NCBI RefSeq assembly: GCF_001523745.2
Contig: NZ_CP013387.1
Location: 2,356,001 to 2,420,000, forward strand
DNA length: 64,000 nt
Origin: Burkholderia mayonis
GTDB taxonomy: Bacteria > Pseudomonadota > Gammaproteobacteria > Burkholderiales > Burkholderiaceae
Direction: 5' to 3'
A model generated the notes under the pieces. It saw only the letters and a program-made list of their open reading frames with translations. It was not told where the DNA came from and searched no databases. Position numbers and translations under genes: made by a program. The stretch's first letter is position 1; each line of letters starts with the position of its first letter. This document shows, piece after piece, positions 1 through 8,886 of the stretch.

Positions 1-759
1 ATCGACGGCGCGATGCCGCAGCGCGCGGAGACGATCCGCGGCTACACGATCGGCATGCATACGATGTGGCTCTACGACCAGGCGCAGCATCGCCTCGGGA
101 TGACGGCCGCGCCGCGCGCGGACATCGTCACGCGCTATCGCTACAACCCGGACGTGAAGAGCCTGCCCGCGATGATCCCCGCCGTGATGCCGCTCCTCTT
201 GCTGATGCTGCCCGCGATGCTGACGGCGCTCGCCGTCGTCCGCGAGCGCGAGCTCGGCTCGATCCTGAACCTGTACGTGACGCCCGTCACGCGCACCGAG
301 TTCCTGATCGGCAAGCAGGTGCCGTACGTCGTGCTCGCGATGCTGAACTTCCTGCTGATGACGGTGCTCGCGCGGATCGCGTTCGACGTGCCGGTCAAGG
401 GCAGCTTCATGACGCTGCTGCTCGCGGTGCTGATCTTCAACGTCGTCGCGACGGGCATCGGCCTCCTCGCATCGACGTTCACGCGCAGCCAGGTCGCCGC
501 GATCGTGATGACGATCATCGGCACGATGATTCCGACCGTGCAGTTCGCGGGCCTGCTGACGCCGCTGTCGTCGCTCGAGGGCGCCGGACGCTTCATCGGT
601 GCCGTCTATCCGGCGACGTACATGCTGTCGATCAGCCGCGGCGTGTTCAACAAGGCGCTGTCGCTCTCCGATCTCTACTCGCAGTTCTGGCCGCTCGCCG
701 CTTCGGCGCCGGTGATCCTCGGCGCGACCATACTGCTCTTGAAAAAACAGGAACGCTGA
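1..759 (+). CDS. ABC-2 type transporter permease, C-terminal part
   Basis: The frame is open to the left window edge, so the start and any fused ATPase domains (as in RbbA/YhiH-type proteins) lie outside. The visible part holds a periplasmic stretch followed by about five hydrophobic segments, with the charged loop VRERELGSI and the LLTPLSSL segment usual in ABC-2 membrane domains. It ends LLKKQER-stop, two bases before the next permease gene, so the two are co-transcribed and probably pair as the membrane part of one exporter. The substrate cannot be told. Family call is firm; subfamily (drug or membrane-fusion-linked exporter) is inference. Confidence 0.85.
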   Translation: MDGAMPQRAETIRGYTIGMHTMWLYDQAQHRLGMTAAPRADIVTRYRYNPDVKSLPAMIPAVMPLLLLMLPAMLTALAVVRERELGSILNLYVTPVTRTEFLIGKQVPYVVLAMLNFLLMTVLARIAFDVPVKGSFMTLLLAVLIFNVVATGIGLLASTFTRSQVAAIVMTIIGTMIPTVQFAGLLTPLSSLEGAGRFIGAVYPATYMLSISRGVFNKALSLSDLYSQFWPLAASAPVILGATILLLKKQER

Positions 760-761
760 TC

Positions 762-1886
762 ATGCAGCGCCTCGCGATCGTCTATCGTCTCGGCGTCAAG
801 GAGCTGTGGAGCCTCGTGCGCGACCCGATCCTGCTCGTGCTGATCGCGTACACGTTCACCGTGTCGATCTACTCGGCCGCGACCGCGCGCCCGGACACGC
901 TGCACATGGCGCCGATCGCGATCATCGACGAGGATGCGTCGCCGCTGTCCGCGCGGATCGCATCGGCGTTCTTCCCGCCGCAGTTCGCGCTGCCGAAGAT
1001 GGTGACGCTCGCGCAAGCGGACCGCGGGATGGATGCGGGCGACTTCACGTTCGCGCTCGACATCCCGCCGAACTTCCAGCGCGACGTGCTCGCGGGTCGG
1101 CCCGCGCAGATCCAGCTGAATGTCGACGCGACGCGGATGAGCCAGGCGTTCACGGGAAACGGCTACGTGCAGCAGATCGTGAGCGGCGAGATCGACGATT
1201 TCGCGCGGCGCTACCGGACGAACGCAACGCCGCCCGTCGACATCGCGATGCACATGCGCTTCAACCCGAACCTCGACCAGACGTGGTTCGGTTCGCTGAT
1301 GGAAGTGATCAACAACGTGACGCTGCTGTCGATGGTGCTCACGGGCGCCGCGCTGATCCGCGAGCGCGAGCACGGGACGATCGAGCACTTGCTCGTGATG
1401 CCGGTGACGCCAGGCGAGATCATGATGGCGAAGGTGTGGTCGATGGGGCTCGTCGTCGCGTGCGCGGCGGTGTTCTCGCTAACGTTCGTCGTGCGCGGCG
1501 CGCTGCACGTGCCGATCGAAGGATCAGTCGCGCTGTTCGTCGTGGGGATGGCGATTCACCTGTTCGCGACGACGTCGATGGGCATCTTTCTCGCGACGCT
1601 CGTGCGCAGCATGCCACAGTTCGGGATGCTGCTGGTGCTGGTGCTGCTGCCGCTGCAACTGCTGTCGGGCAGCCTGACGCCGCGCGAGAGCATGCCGTTC
1701 GCGGTGCAGAACATCATGCTCGCCGCGCCGACGACGCACTTCGTCGAAATCGGGCAGGCGATTCTCTATCGCGGCGCGGGGATCGAGACGGTTTGGCGGC
1801 AGTTTCTGATTCTGGCGGTGATCGGGACCGTATTGTTTCTGCTGTCGTTGAAGCGGTTTCGGAAGACGATCGGGCAGATGGCATAA
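762..1886 (+). CDS. ABC-2 type transporter permease (YhhJ-like)
   Basis: A 374-residue inner-membrane protein. One N-terminal membrane segment (about residues 20-42) is followed by a large periplasmic domain to about residue 180, then five membrane segments ending in a short basic tail. This is the usual plan of ABC-2 exporter permeases. The loop IREREHGTIEHLLVMPVTP matches the VRERELGSI loop of the preceding gene, so the two are paralogous halves of one pore. The ATG at 762 lies right after the upstream stop, indicating translational coupling. It is the last gene of the operon. Its final codons recur, imperfectly, near 14211. Confidence 0.88.
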   Translation: MQRLAIVYRLGVKELWSLVRDPILLVLIAYTFTVSIYSAATARPDTLHMAPIAIIDEDASPLSARIASAFFPPQFALPKMVTLAQADRGMDAGDFTFALDIPPNFQRDVLAGRPAQIQLNVDATRMSQAFTGNGYVQQIVSGEIDDFARRYRTNATPPVDIAMHMRFNPNLDQTWFGSLMEVINNVTLLSMVLTGAALIREREHGTIEHLLVMPVTPGEIMMAKVWSMGLVVACAAVFSLTFVVRGALHVPIEGSVALFVVGMAIHLFATTSMGIFLATLVRSMPQFGMLLVLVLLPLQLLSGSLTPRESMPFAVQNIMLAAPTTHFVEIGQAILYRGAGIETVWRQFLILAVIGTVLFLLSLKRFRKTIGQMA

Positions 1887-2562
1887 GACGAAGAGCAAAA
1901 CCAGCCAATGGCGTTCCGGCCATGCGCAAATCGGTTCCAGAAAAAATAAACACGTCCCCATAAAATTGGGGCCAACGACACGATTCGCCCTCCGCCCCAT
2001 TTGCACTCGTCAATAAATCACCCATAAAAATCCAAAAATTAAAAATAATTTTCCAAATAATAGATAAATATAACCACTCCATTCCGCATGGCATCTGCGA
2101 CTCGTAATTACGCACCATATCATGCGACCTGAAATTATCAAGCAAAAAAATGTGTCCACTTCATATTAAAAAATATGACGATGAATTTCCGATTCGCCCA
2201 CTGCGCATCAGCCCTTCCGGTCTTTTCATAAGCGCAAAGCCTTGAGAATACGTAGAAACGCCGGCATGCCGCCCCCATCGCCCCGTCGCTGAACCGATTC
2301 CCGTTTTGAGCCGACCTACTAGATTCGGCAGGTTGAATTACGTAGCCTCTCGACCATAATTTTTCACTGTTTGACGATCAATAAAATCAAATAAGAGACG
2401 GGTTTGATTTATTGATCACGCACTCAATCATCCCGATCATATCGGCCTTTAAAAGACGATCACCCCGCCCTCATCGTCCTAAAAAAATTCCCGCAGCATC
2501 AGAAACGACTCCCGTTGTTCGTATTTTCACCATGAAAACATCAATGGAATTTCGGAGATATT
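1887..2562. other. AT-rich leader between the ABC operon and the phenazine genes
   Basis: No credible gene lies here. Roughly 1950-2560 is much richer in A and T than the rest of the window, with runs of A around 2020-2150 and 2380-2420. Both neighbours read rightward, so it must hold the promoter of the phenazine operon. A lux-box-like dyad sits at 2314-2333. Base composition unlike the surroundings fits an acquired locus or a silencer-bound (H-NS-type) promoter; that is inference. Confidence 0.6.
2314..2333. promoter_or_regulatory. lux-box-like dyad upstream of the phenazine operon
   Basis: The 20-mer ACCTACTAGATTCGGCAGGT has the outer ACCT/AGGT halves and length of LuxR-family acyl-homoserine-lactone boxes (canonical ACCTGTAGGATCGTACAGGT), but the inner bases match poorly and the dyad is imperfect. 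It lies 229 bp before the first gene. Quorum-sensing control of phz operons is well known in Pseudomonas, so the placement is sensible, but no luxI/luxR pair is in the window. Confidence 0.35.
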
Positions 2563-3846
2563 GTGGACACGATACCGACATCCCGGCGCTTTCCCGATCG
2601 TAAAGAGAACCGACGAGCATCGCCTGACGGGGAGGCGGCCGAACACGGAGAGAACGCGCTCGACGGCTCCGTTCCGGACCATCAAGCAATCGTCGCCAAA
2701 GCGGTCGACGTTGCAAGCGTTCTTTCCGAAGAGGCGCATGTGTCGGACAAGCAGCGGCGCCTGACCGACCGGACCGTCGCCGCCGTCACCGACGCGGGCC
2801 TGATGAGGCTGTTCTCTCCGCGACGGCAGGGGGGCCACGAAGCTCGCCCGAGCACGCTGTTCGACGTGTGCGTCGAGCTCGGACACGGCTGCTGTTCCGC
2901 AGCGTGGGTCACGAGCGTGCTCAACATGGGCAACTACATGGCCGCCCATTTCTCGGAGCGCGCGCAGGACGAAGTGTGGGACGGTAACAAGGACACGCGC
3001 ACGGCACTCATCATCGCGCCTTCGAGAGCCGCCGTCGAACGCGTCGACGGCGGTGTCGTCGTAAGCGGCGAATGGGGCTACGCGTCCGGCAGCCTGCATG
3101 CCGAATGGATCGCGGCATTGATACCGAAAGGCGTCGACCGCGACGACGACACGACGAACCTCGTTCTCATGCGTGCCGACGAAGTCGAAATCCGCGACAC
3201 CTGGCACATCACGGGCATGCGCGGAACCGGCAGCAACACCGTCGTCGCGAACCGGCTGTTCATCCCGCGCCATCGCGTAACCCCCTACGCGCCGATCGTG
3301 ACTGGCGAATCGCGTCCTCCGTCGGCGCGGCATCCGCTCTACAGCGGCAGTTACTCGGGGCTGCTGTCGCTCGGCCTGCTGGGCCCGCAACTCGGCGCAA
3401 TCGAAACCGCGCTGCGCCTCGTGCGCGAGCAAGCGCACGAGCGCCGTGTCGCATCATCCACGTTCCGGAGCCAGGCCATCTCACCCGCTTTCCAGACGGA
3501 CATCGCCGAAGCTGCGCTGATGATCGACGGCGCGAAGCTGCATGCCCGCCGGATCGTCGAGACCGTCGAAGAACACGCATTGGCGGGCGCCTTGCCCGAC
3601 GAACTGACCCGCTCACGGTTCCGAATGGAATCCACCCGTGTGACGCGCCTGTGCCGGGAAGCCATTGACCGCCTTATCACCGCCTACGGAAGCGCAGCCT
3701 TCTTCGAAACGAACCCGTTGCAACTGATCTGGCGCGACCTCCACGTCGCGAGCCGGCACGCAGGCTTCGGAATGGGCATTCCCCAGCTTGTCTACGGTCG
3801 AGCGCTCGTCGGTCTCGACCCGCGCGAAATCAGCTATCTCGTTTGA
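2563..3846 (+). CDS. acyl-CoA-dehydrogenase-fold flavin-dependent monooxygenase of the phenazine cluster
   Basis: A 427-residue protein of the acyl-CoA-dehydrogenase-like group D flavin monooxygenases (HpaB/HsaA/DszC-like), which hydroxylate aromatic substrates using reduced flavin from a partner reductase. After a hydrophilic tail of about 35 residues come the helical N-terminal domain, the middle beta domain (WGYASGSLHAEW, then the TGMRGTGSNTV segment usual in this family) and a C-terminal helical bundle. The GTG start at 2563 is chosen because a GGAGAT ribosome site lies 6-7 bases upstream. First gene of the phz operon, 49 bp before phzB. Likely a phenazine-modifying hydroxylase; the site of attack is unknown, and no flavin reductase gene is beside it. 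Confidence 0.78.
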   Translation: MDTIPTSRRFPDRKENRRASPDGEAAEHGENALDGSVPDHQAIVAKAVDVASVLSEEAHVSDKQRRLTDRTVAAVTDAGLMRLFSPRRQGGHEARPSTLFDVCVELGHGCCSAAWVTSVLNMGNYMAAHFSERAQDEVWDGNKDTRTALIIAPSRAAVERVDGGVVVSGEWGYASGSLHAEWIAALIPKGVDRDDDTTNLVLMRADEVEIRDTWHITGMRGTGSNTVVANRLFIPRHRVTPYAPIVTGESRPPSARHPLYSGSYSGLLSLGLLGPQLGAIETALRLVREQAHERRVASSTFRSQAISPAFQTDIAEAALMIDGAKLHARRIVETVEEHALAGALPDELTRSRFRMESTRVTRLCREAIDRLITAYGSAAFFETNPLQLIWRDLHVASRHAGFGMGIPQLVYGRALVGLDPREISYLV

Positions 3847-3895
3847 TCCACCTCGGCCGTCATCCAGGCGGCCATCCTCTACTTAAGGAGTACTT

Positions 3896-4387
3896 ATGTC
3901 AGACATCGAAACCCTCGTCAGTCCGTCGTCGAACCATGACGCGATCCGGCAGCGCAATCGGAAAATCGTCGAGCAGTACATGCACACACGCGGCGAAGCG
4001 CGGCTGAAGCGCCATCTGTTGTTTACCGAAGACGGCGTCGGCGGTCTCTGGACCACCGACAACGGCCAGCCCATCGTCATTCGCGGCCGCGACCGCTTGG
4101 CCGCGCACGCCGTGTGGTCGCTGCAATGCTTCCCCGATTGGGCATGGACCGACATCCAGATCTTCGATACCCAGGATCCGAACTGGTTTTGGGTCGAGTG
4201 CCGTGGAGAAGGCGCAATCTGCTTCCCCGGCTACCCCCAAGGACACTACACCAATCACTTCATCCACTCCTTCCGGTTCGAGAACGGACTGATCAAGGAG
4301 CAGCGCGAATTCATGAACCCCTGCGAACAATTCCGTTCGCTTGGCATCGAGGTTCCTGTCGTTCGCCGGGATGGTCTCCCGAGCTGA
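3896..4387 (+). CDS. phzB: phenazine biosynthesis protein PhzB (NTF2-fold)
   Basis: A 163-residue SnoaL/NTF2-fold protein of the PhzA/PhzB family, which promotes condensation of two molecules of the PhzF product to form the tricyclic phenazine precursor. The sequence IRQRNRKIVEQYM near the start, TEDGVGGLWT in the middle and FPDWAWTDI later are family-typical. Only one phzA/B copy is present. Duplication into phzA and phzB is a Pseudomonas trait; single-copy clusters are normal elsewhere. A strong AAGGAG site precedes the ATG. Genes on both sides are phz-related and read the same way. Confidence 0.92.
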   Translation: MSDIETLVSPSSNHDAIRQRNRKIVEQYMHTRGEARLKRHLLFTEDGVGGLWTTDNGQPIVIRGRDRLAAHAVWSLQCFPDWAWTDIQIFDTQDPNWFWVECRGEGAICFPGYPQGHYTNHFIHSFRFENGLIKEQREFMNPCEQFRSLGIEVPVVRRDGLPS

Positions 4388-4411
4388 ATATACGACACAT
4401 GGAGGAGTTCA

Positions 4412-5035
4412 ATGGCTGGCATTCCTACGATTCATCAATACGATCTACCTGACTCAAACAGACTGCCCGGCAATACTGTGTCATGGCGCATCGATCCGTC
4501 GCGCGCATTACTGCTGATCCATGACATGCAGAACTATTTCCTTTCCCCGTTTCCGCCGACGATGCGGGAGACGCTGACGGCCAACGTCGCATCGCTGCGC
4601 TCACGATGCCGGCAAGCCGGCATCCCGGTCGCCTATACAGCCCACCCGGGCCGCATGACCGACGAGGAGCGCGGCCTGCTGCGCGATTTCTGGGGACCGG
4701 GCATGGAGACCAAACCTGCCGACCGGGACGTCGCCGCCGCTGTCGGCCCGTCTCCCGGCGACTGGATATTCACCAAGTGGCGCTACAGCGCTTTCTTCCG
4801 TACCGGCTTGCGTGAGCGGATGCGCGAAAACGGCCGCGATCAGCTGATGCTCTGCGGCGTGTATGCGCACATCGGCGTGCTCATGTCGGCGGTCGACGCT
4901 TTCACGAACGACATCCAGCCGTTCTTCTTCGCCGACGGCGTGGCGGACTTCTCCGAAAGCCATCACCACCAAGCCTTGACGTACGTAGCCCAGCGCTGCG
5001 GCAAGGTCCTAACGACAAAGGAGGCACTTTCATGA
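4412..5035 (+). CDS. phzD: phenazine isochorismatase PhzD
   Basis: A 207-residue isochorismatase-fold hydrolase that cleaves the vinyl ether of 2-amino-2-deoxyisochorismate to trans-2,3-dihydro-3-hydroxyanthranilic acid and pyruvate. The catalytic aspartate is D38 in LLLIHDMQNYF, and the GVYAHIGVLMS segment is the family hallmark; the nucleophilic cysteine of ordinary cysteine hydrolases is absent there, as in known PhzD. Full family length. GGAGGAG precedes the ATG. Its TGA overlaps the phzE ATG (ATGA), so the two enzymes that act in succession are translationally coupled. Confidence 0.95.
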   Translation: MAGIPTIHQYDLPDSNRLPGNTVSWRIDPSRALLLIHDMQNYFLSPFPPTMRETLTANVASLRSRCRQAGIPVAYTAHPGRMTDEERGLLRDFWGPGMETKPADRDVAAAVGPSPGDWIFTKWRYSAFFRTGLRERMRENGRDQLMLCGVYAHIGVLMSAVDAFTNDIQPFFFADGVADFSESHHHQALTYVAQRCGKVLTTKEALS

Positions 5036-6954
5036 GTGCCGATCATCACCCAGACCTTCTCGATCGCATCCTGAGCGGCCGAACGACTTGCTTCGCGCTC
5101 ATCAGCCGTTCCGAAGGCAACGAGATCCACCACGCAAGCATCGACGTCATCGCGGGCGACGCGTCATATCCGGCCTCCCTTGCCGACCTTCCGCTGTCGC
5201 CCGTGCATGCCGGCGTGGCCGGGCGCGATCAGGAGCTCCTGCTGCTGGTGCCTTATCGTCAGTTGCACGAGCGCGGCTTCGAAAGCCGGGACGACGGCGC
5301 GCCACTCGTCGCCGTCGCCTGCACCGAGCACGAGACCGTCGCCGTATCCGAGGCACTGGCGCGAATCCCTGACGCCGAGACCGGGCTGAGCGGCCGTCAC
5401 TTCGATATCGACGACGACGAATACGCCCGCATCGTCGAACGAGTCATCACCGACGAGATCGGCGCCGGCGAGGGCTCGAACTTCGTCATCAAACGCACCC
5501 TCAAAGGCGAGCTCCGCGACTATTCCGTCGGCAAGGCGCTTGCCGTCTTCAAGCGACTGCTGCGAAAGGAAAGCGGCGCGTACTGGATCTTCCTCGTTCA
5601 CACCGGAGAACAGACTCTCGTCGGCGCCACGCCCGAGCGGCACCTGACCCTGAACAAGGGCAAGGCCACGATGAACCCGATTAGCGGGACCTATCGGTAT
5701 CCGAAGACGGGCCCCACCCTCGAAGGAATCAGCGCGTTCCTCGGCGACCGGAAGGAGTCCGACGAGCTCTACATGGTGCTGGACGAAGAGCTCAAGATGA
5801 TGGCGCGCATCTGCAAGACGGGCGGACAGGTCACGGGCCCCCACTTGCGCGAGATGACAAGACTCGCCCACACCGAGTATTTCATCGTCGGCCACACCGA
5901 CACCGACGTTCGCGACCTGCTGCGCGAGACCATGTTCGCGCCGACCGTCACCGGCAGCCCGCTGGAGAGCGCCGCCCGCGTCATCGCGAGACACGAGCCG
6001 GTCGGCCGCGGCTACTACAGCGGCATCGCGGCCCTCGTCGGCCGGGATGCGGATGGCGAGCGCACGCTCGACTCCGCCATTTTGATCCGGACGGCGGAGA
6101 TCGACCGTCATGGCCGGGTCCGCATCGGCGTCGGTTCCACGCTCGTCCGTCATTCCGATGCGGCGTCCGAGGTCATGGAAACGCACGCCAAGGTCGCGGC
6201 ACTTTCGAACGCCTTCGATCCGCCGGATGCCGGCCTGCCCCTCGGCCAGCATCCGGCGGTGCAGGCGGCGCTCCGGCAGCGCAACGAGGGCATTGCCGAC
6301 TTCTGGTTCAGGCAGCATGGCGCGCGGCATGGCGGATTGTCCCATCTGAGCGGCCGCCGCGCGCTCATCGTCGACGCGGAAGACCATTTCACCGCGATGA
6401 TCGCCCAGCAACTCGCATCACTCGGTCTCATCACCGAAATCTGCGGCGTCTACGATCCCGCCGTCTTCGCCCATCACGACATCGTCGTCATGGGGCCGGG
6501 GCCGGGCGATCCAAGCGCCGTACGCGATCCGCGGATCGCTCGCCTGCACGCGTCGCTGCGCCGCCTGCTGGAAGAGCGCAAGCCGCTCGTCGCCGTGTGC
6601 CTGAGCCATCAGGTGCTAACCGCTGTCCTCGGCATCCCGCTCGTGCGGCGCCAGATCCCAAATCAAGGCATCCAGGTCGAGATCGACCTGTTCGGGCAAC
6701 GGGAACGCGTCGGCTTCTACAACACCTACGTAGCACGAACTGCGCACGACGAACTCGACATCGACGGCGTCGGCATCGTCCAAGTCAGCCGTAATCCGCA
6801 GAGCGGCGAAGTCCATGCGCTGCGCGGCCCGTCTTTCAGTTCGATGCAGTTTCACGCCGAATCCGTGCTGACCGTCGACGGACCGCGCATCCTCGGAGAA
6901 GCCGCCACGCACGCGCTGCGCAGCAAAGAACGAACGGCCACCCTGACGGCCTGA
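5032..6954 (+). CDS. phzE: aminodeoxyisochorismate synthase PhzE
   Basis: A 640-residue fusion that turns chorismate and glutamine into 2-amino-2-deoxyisochorismate, the first committed step. Residues about 1-410 form the chorismate-using MST domain (NPISGTYRYPKTG, then the FAPTVTGSPLESAARVI and GYYSGIAALVG segments). From about 440 a class I glutamine amidotransferase follows, with nucleophile C523 in AVCLSHQVL and the His608/Glu610 pair in FHAES. CLSHQ in place of CxGHQ is usual for PhzE. Full length, no break. Coupled to phzD by the ATGA overlap. It competes with anthranilate synthase for chorismate. Confidence 0.96.
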   Translation: MSADHHPDLLDRILSGRTTCFALISRSEGNEIHHASIDVIAGDASYPASLADLPLSPVHAGVAGRDQELLLLVPYRQLHERGFESRDDGAPLVAVACTEHETVAVSEALARIPDAETGLSGRHFDIDDDEYARIVERVITDEIGAGEGSNFVIKRTLKGELRDYSVGKALAVFKRLLRKESGAYWIFLVHTGEQTLVGATPERHLTLNKGKATMNPISGTYRYPKTGPTLEGISAFLGDRKESDELYMVLDEELKMMARICKTGGQVTGPHLREMTRLAHTEYFIVGHTDTDVRDLLRETMFAPTVTGSPLESAARVIARHEPVGRGYYSGIAALVGRDADGERTLDSAILIRTAEIDRHGRVRIGVGSTLVRHSDAASEVMETHAKVAALSNAFDPPDAGLPLGQHPAVQAALRQRNEGIADFWFRQHGARHGGLSHLSGRRALIVDAEDHFTAMIAQQLASLGLITEICGVYDPAVFAHHDIVVMGPGPGDPSAVRDPRIARLHASLRRLLEERKPLVAVCLSHQVLTAVLGIPLVRRQIPNQGIQVEIDLFGQRERVGFYNTYVARTAHDELDIDGVGIVQVSRNPQSGEVHALRGPSFSSMQFHAESVLTVDGPRILGEAATHALRSKERTATLTA

Positions 6955-6990
6955 CCCCCTCCCCACAACCCCATATAGGACACGCATTTC

Positions 6991-8193
6991 ATGATCGTCG
7001 ACATCGTTTGGTGGGATCTGGACGGATCCACACCGACCATCGAATCGCTGAAAGCGCATTTGCACGACGGCACCGTCGGCCGCTGGACGAACGTGCCTGG
7101 CTTGAGACAGAAGCATTGGATAGCGGATGCGGAAAAGAACCGCTGGGGAGCGATCATGCTCTGGGACGGCAGCCGCCCCCCGGCCCACCTGATGCCCCCG
7201 AACGACGCACAAAACCTGATCGGACGGCCGGTTTCCCTGCGCGCACGCTTCGCGGTCGAAGCAAGCGTCGAACGCAGCGATATCCAGCGCTTCATGCGCG
7301 CCCTAGCCCCCTCGCCACTGCACGCGAATACGGCCGAACCGGGACCGGCTTCGTCTCCGATCGACTACCTCGTGGTCGACGCATTCACCCGCACTCCGCT
7401 CGAAGGCAATCCCGTCGCCGTCTTTCTCGTCGACGAGACGCTCGCGCCGCAGCGCATGCAACAGATCGCCCGCGAAATGAACCTCTCGGAAGTCACGTTC
7501 GTAATGCCGCCCAGGAACGACGGCGATGTGCACGTGCGCATCTTCACGCCGGTCAACGAGCTGCCGTTCGCAGGCCACCCGCTGCTGGGCACCGCAGTGG
7601 CGCTCAGGCATCTGAAAGCGCAGGACCGCTTCGTGTTCGAAACCGGCATGGGTCCCGTCACCTTCGATGTGCACTCCGAACAACCCGGCCTCGCATTCGT
7701 CACAATGCAGCAGCCGATTCCGACCTGGCAGCGCTACGAGCACGCCGATCGCCTGCTCGACGCGCTCGGCCTGAACGCCTCCACGCTCCCCGTCGAAGCA
7801 TATCGAAACGGCCCCCGCCATGTGCTCGTCGGCTGTCCCAACGCCTCCGCGCTGTCGAACGTCCACCCGGATCATCGCGCGCTCGCCCAATTCGAGGACA
7901 TGTCGGCCATTTGCCTCGCACCCGCCGGCGACCATTGGCGCTGCCGGATGTTCTCGCCCGCCTACGGCGTCACAGAGGACGCGGCGACCGGCTCCGCGGC
8001 CGGTCCCATCGCCATTCACCTCGCACGGCATCGACAGATTCCCTGGGGACAAGCGCTACACATCCTCCAGGGCGTCGAGATCAAGCGCCCCTCGCACATG
8101 TACGCGCTCGTGACGGGAACGGAGCACGACATCCGGTCCGTCGAGGTCAGCGGACATGGCGCCGTCGTCGCTCGAGGCCGGCTTGGCATCTAG
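6991..8193 (+). CDS. phzF: PhzF isomerase with an extra N-terminal alpha/beta domain
   Basis: A 400-residue protein. Residues about 123-400 are PhzF, the diaminopimelate-epimerase-fold isomerase of dihydro-hydroxyanthranilic acid. The catalytic glutamate is E167 in MNLSEVTFV, and FTPVNELPFAGHPLLGT and EDAATGSAAGP are intact. Known PhzF is about 278 residues, so about 120 residues are added at the front. That part (MIVDIVWWDL to about residue 105) is a compact domain resembling small YdhR-like dimeric alpha-beta-barrel proteins; a Pro/Ala-rich linker joins the two. The only well-placed start is the ATG at 6991, with no new start or ribosome site at the PhzF boundary, so the fusion looks genuine. 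Role of the added domain is unknown. Confidence 0.9.
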   Translation: MIVDIVWWDLDGSTPTIESLKAHLHDGTVGRWTNVPGLRQKHWIADAEKNRWGAIMLWDGSRPPAHLMPPNDAQNLIGRPVSLRARFAVEASVERSDIQRFMRALAPSPLHANTAEPGPASSPIDYLVVDAFTRTPLEGNPVAVFLVDETLAPQRMQQIAREMNLSEVTFVMPPRNDGDVHVRIFTPVNELPFAGHPLLGTAVALRHLKAQDRFVFETGMGPVTFDVHSEQPGLAFVTMQQPIPTWQRYEHADRLLDALGLNASTLPVEAYRNGPRHVLVGCPNASALSNVHPDHRALAQFEDMSAICLAPAGDHWRCRMFSPAYGVTEDAATGSAAGPIAIHLARHRQIPWGQALHILQGVEIKRPSHMYALVTGTEHDIRSVEVSGHGAVVARGRLGI

Positions 8194-8221
8194 AGTCTCT
8201 CGCCCTCACGGAAATACAGCC

Positions 8222-8860
8222 ATGAATACCAGTCGATTCGAAAGCCTGACAGGGCACGTCGATGTCCCGTTCCCGGAATATGACGATCCACCGCCGGAGC
8301 CCCTCACACTACTTCGACGCTGGCTTGACGCGGCGGAATCCGCCCGCGTGCGGGAGCCGAAGGCGCTCGCGCTGGCAACGGCGACCGCAGACGGACGCGC
8401 GTCGACGCGCGTCGTCGCGTTCTGTGCCATCGACGACCGGGGCCTGATTTTCTGCACGCATTCCACGAGCCGGAAAGGCCGCGAGCTGTCCGAGACTGGC
8501 TGGGCCTCCGGCGTCCTCTACTGGCGCGAAACCGGGCAACAGATCGTGATTTCCGGGCCCGCGAATCTGCTGAACGAAAAGGAATCGGAAGCCCTGTGGT
8601 TCGCACGGTCGGTGCCCATGCACGCAATGTCGACAGCGTCACACCAGAGCGATCGGCTCACGGATCTAGAGGCGTTGCGCGACGAGGCAGCCGGCCTCCT
8701 CGCACTCGGGGTTCCGTTGCCCCGGCCGACCCGATTCGTCGGCTATCGCCTCGAGCCTCAAGAAATGGAATTCTGGGCCGCCAGTTCCGACAGGCTTCAT
8801 CGTCGCCTGAAATACGATCGCCACGGCCGGTCCTGGAAAACCACGCGACTTCAACCCTGA
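8222..8860 (+). CDS. phzG: FMN-dependent phenazine oxidase PhzG
   Basis: A 212-residue protein of the pyridoxamine-5'-phosphate-oxidase fold that binds FMN and oxidises hexahydro-phenazine intermediates to the aromatic carboxylic acids. Recognisable pieces are the N-terminal DVPFPEYDDPPPEPL, the flavin-binding RASTRVVAFC strand, STSRKGREL, and the C-terminal MEFWAASSDRLHRRLKYDR, typical of the family. The ATG at 8222 lies 28 bp after the phzF stop and gives the family's usual length. It is the last core phz gene before the methyltransferase. Confidence 0.94.
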   Translation: MNTSRFESLTGHVDVPFPEYDDPPPEPLTLLRRWLDAAESARVREPKALALATATADGRASTRVVAFCAIDDRGLIFCTHSTSRKGRELSETGWASGVLYWRETGQQIVISGPANLLNEKESEALWFARSVPMHAMSTASHQSDRLTDLEALRDEAAGLLALGVPLPRPTRFVGYRLEPQEMEFWAASSDRLHRRLKYDRHGRSWKTTRLQP

Positions 8861-8886
8861 CGTTTTTCGGATAAGGAAACTTCCTC

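Noticed and set aside
2527..3438. A 303-residue minus-strand frame opposite the flavin monooxygenase
   Set aside because: Shadow frame; the plus strand encodes a clear acyl-CoA-dehydrogenase-fold protein.
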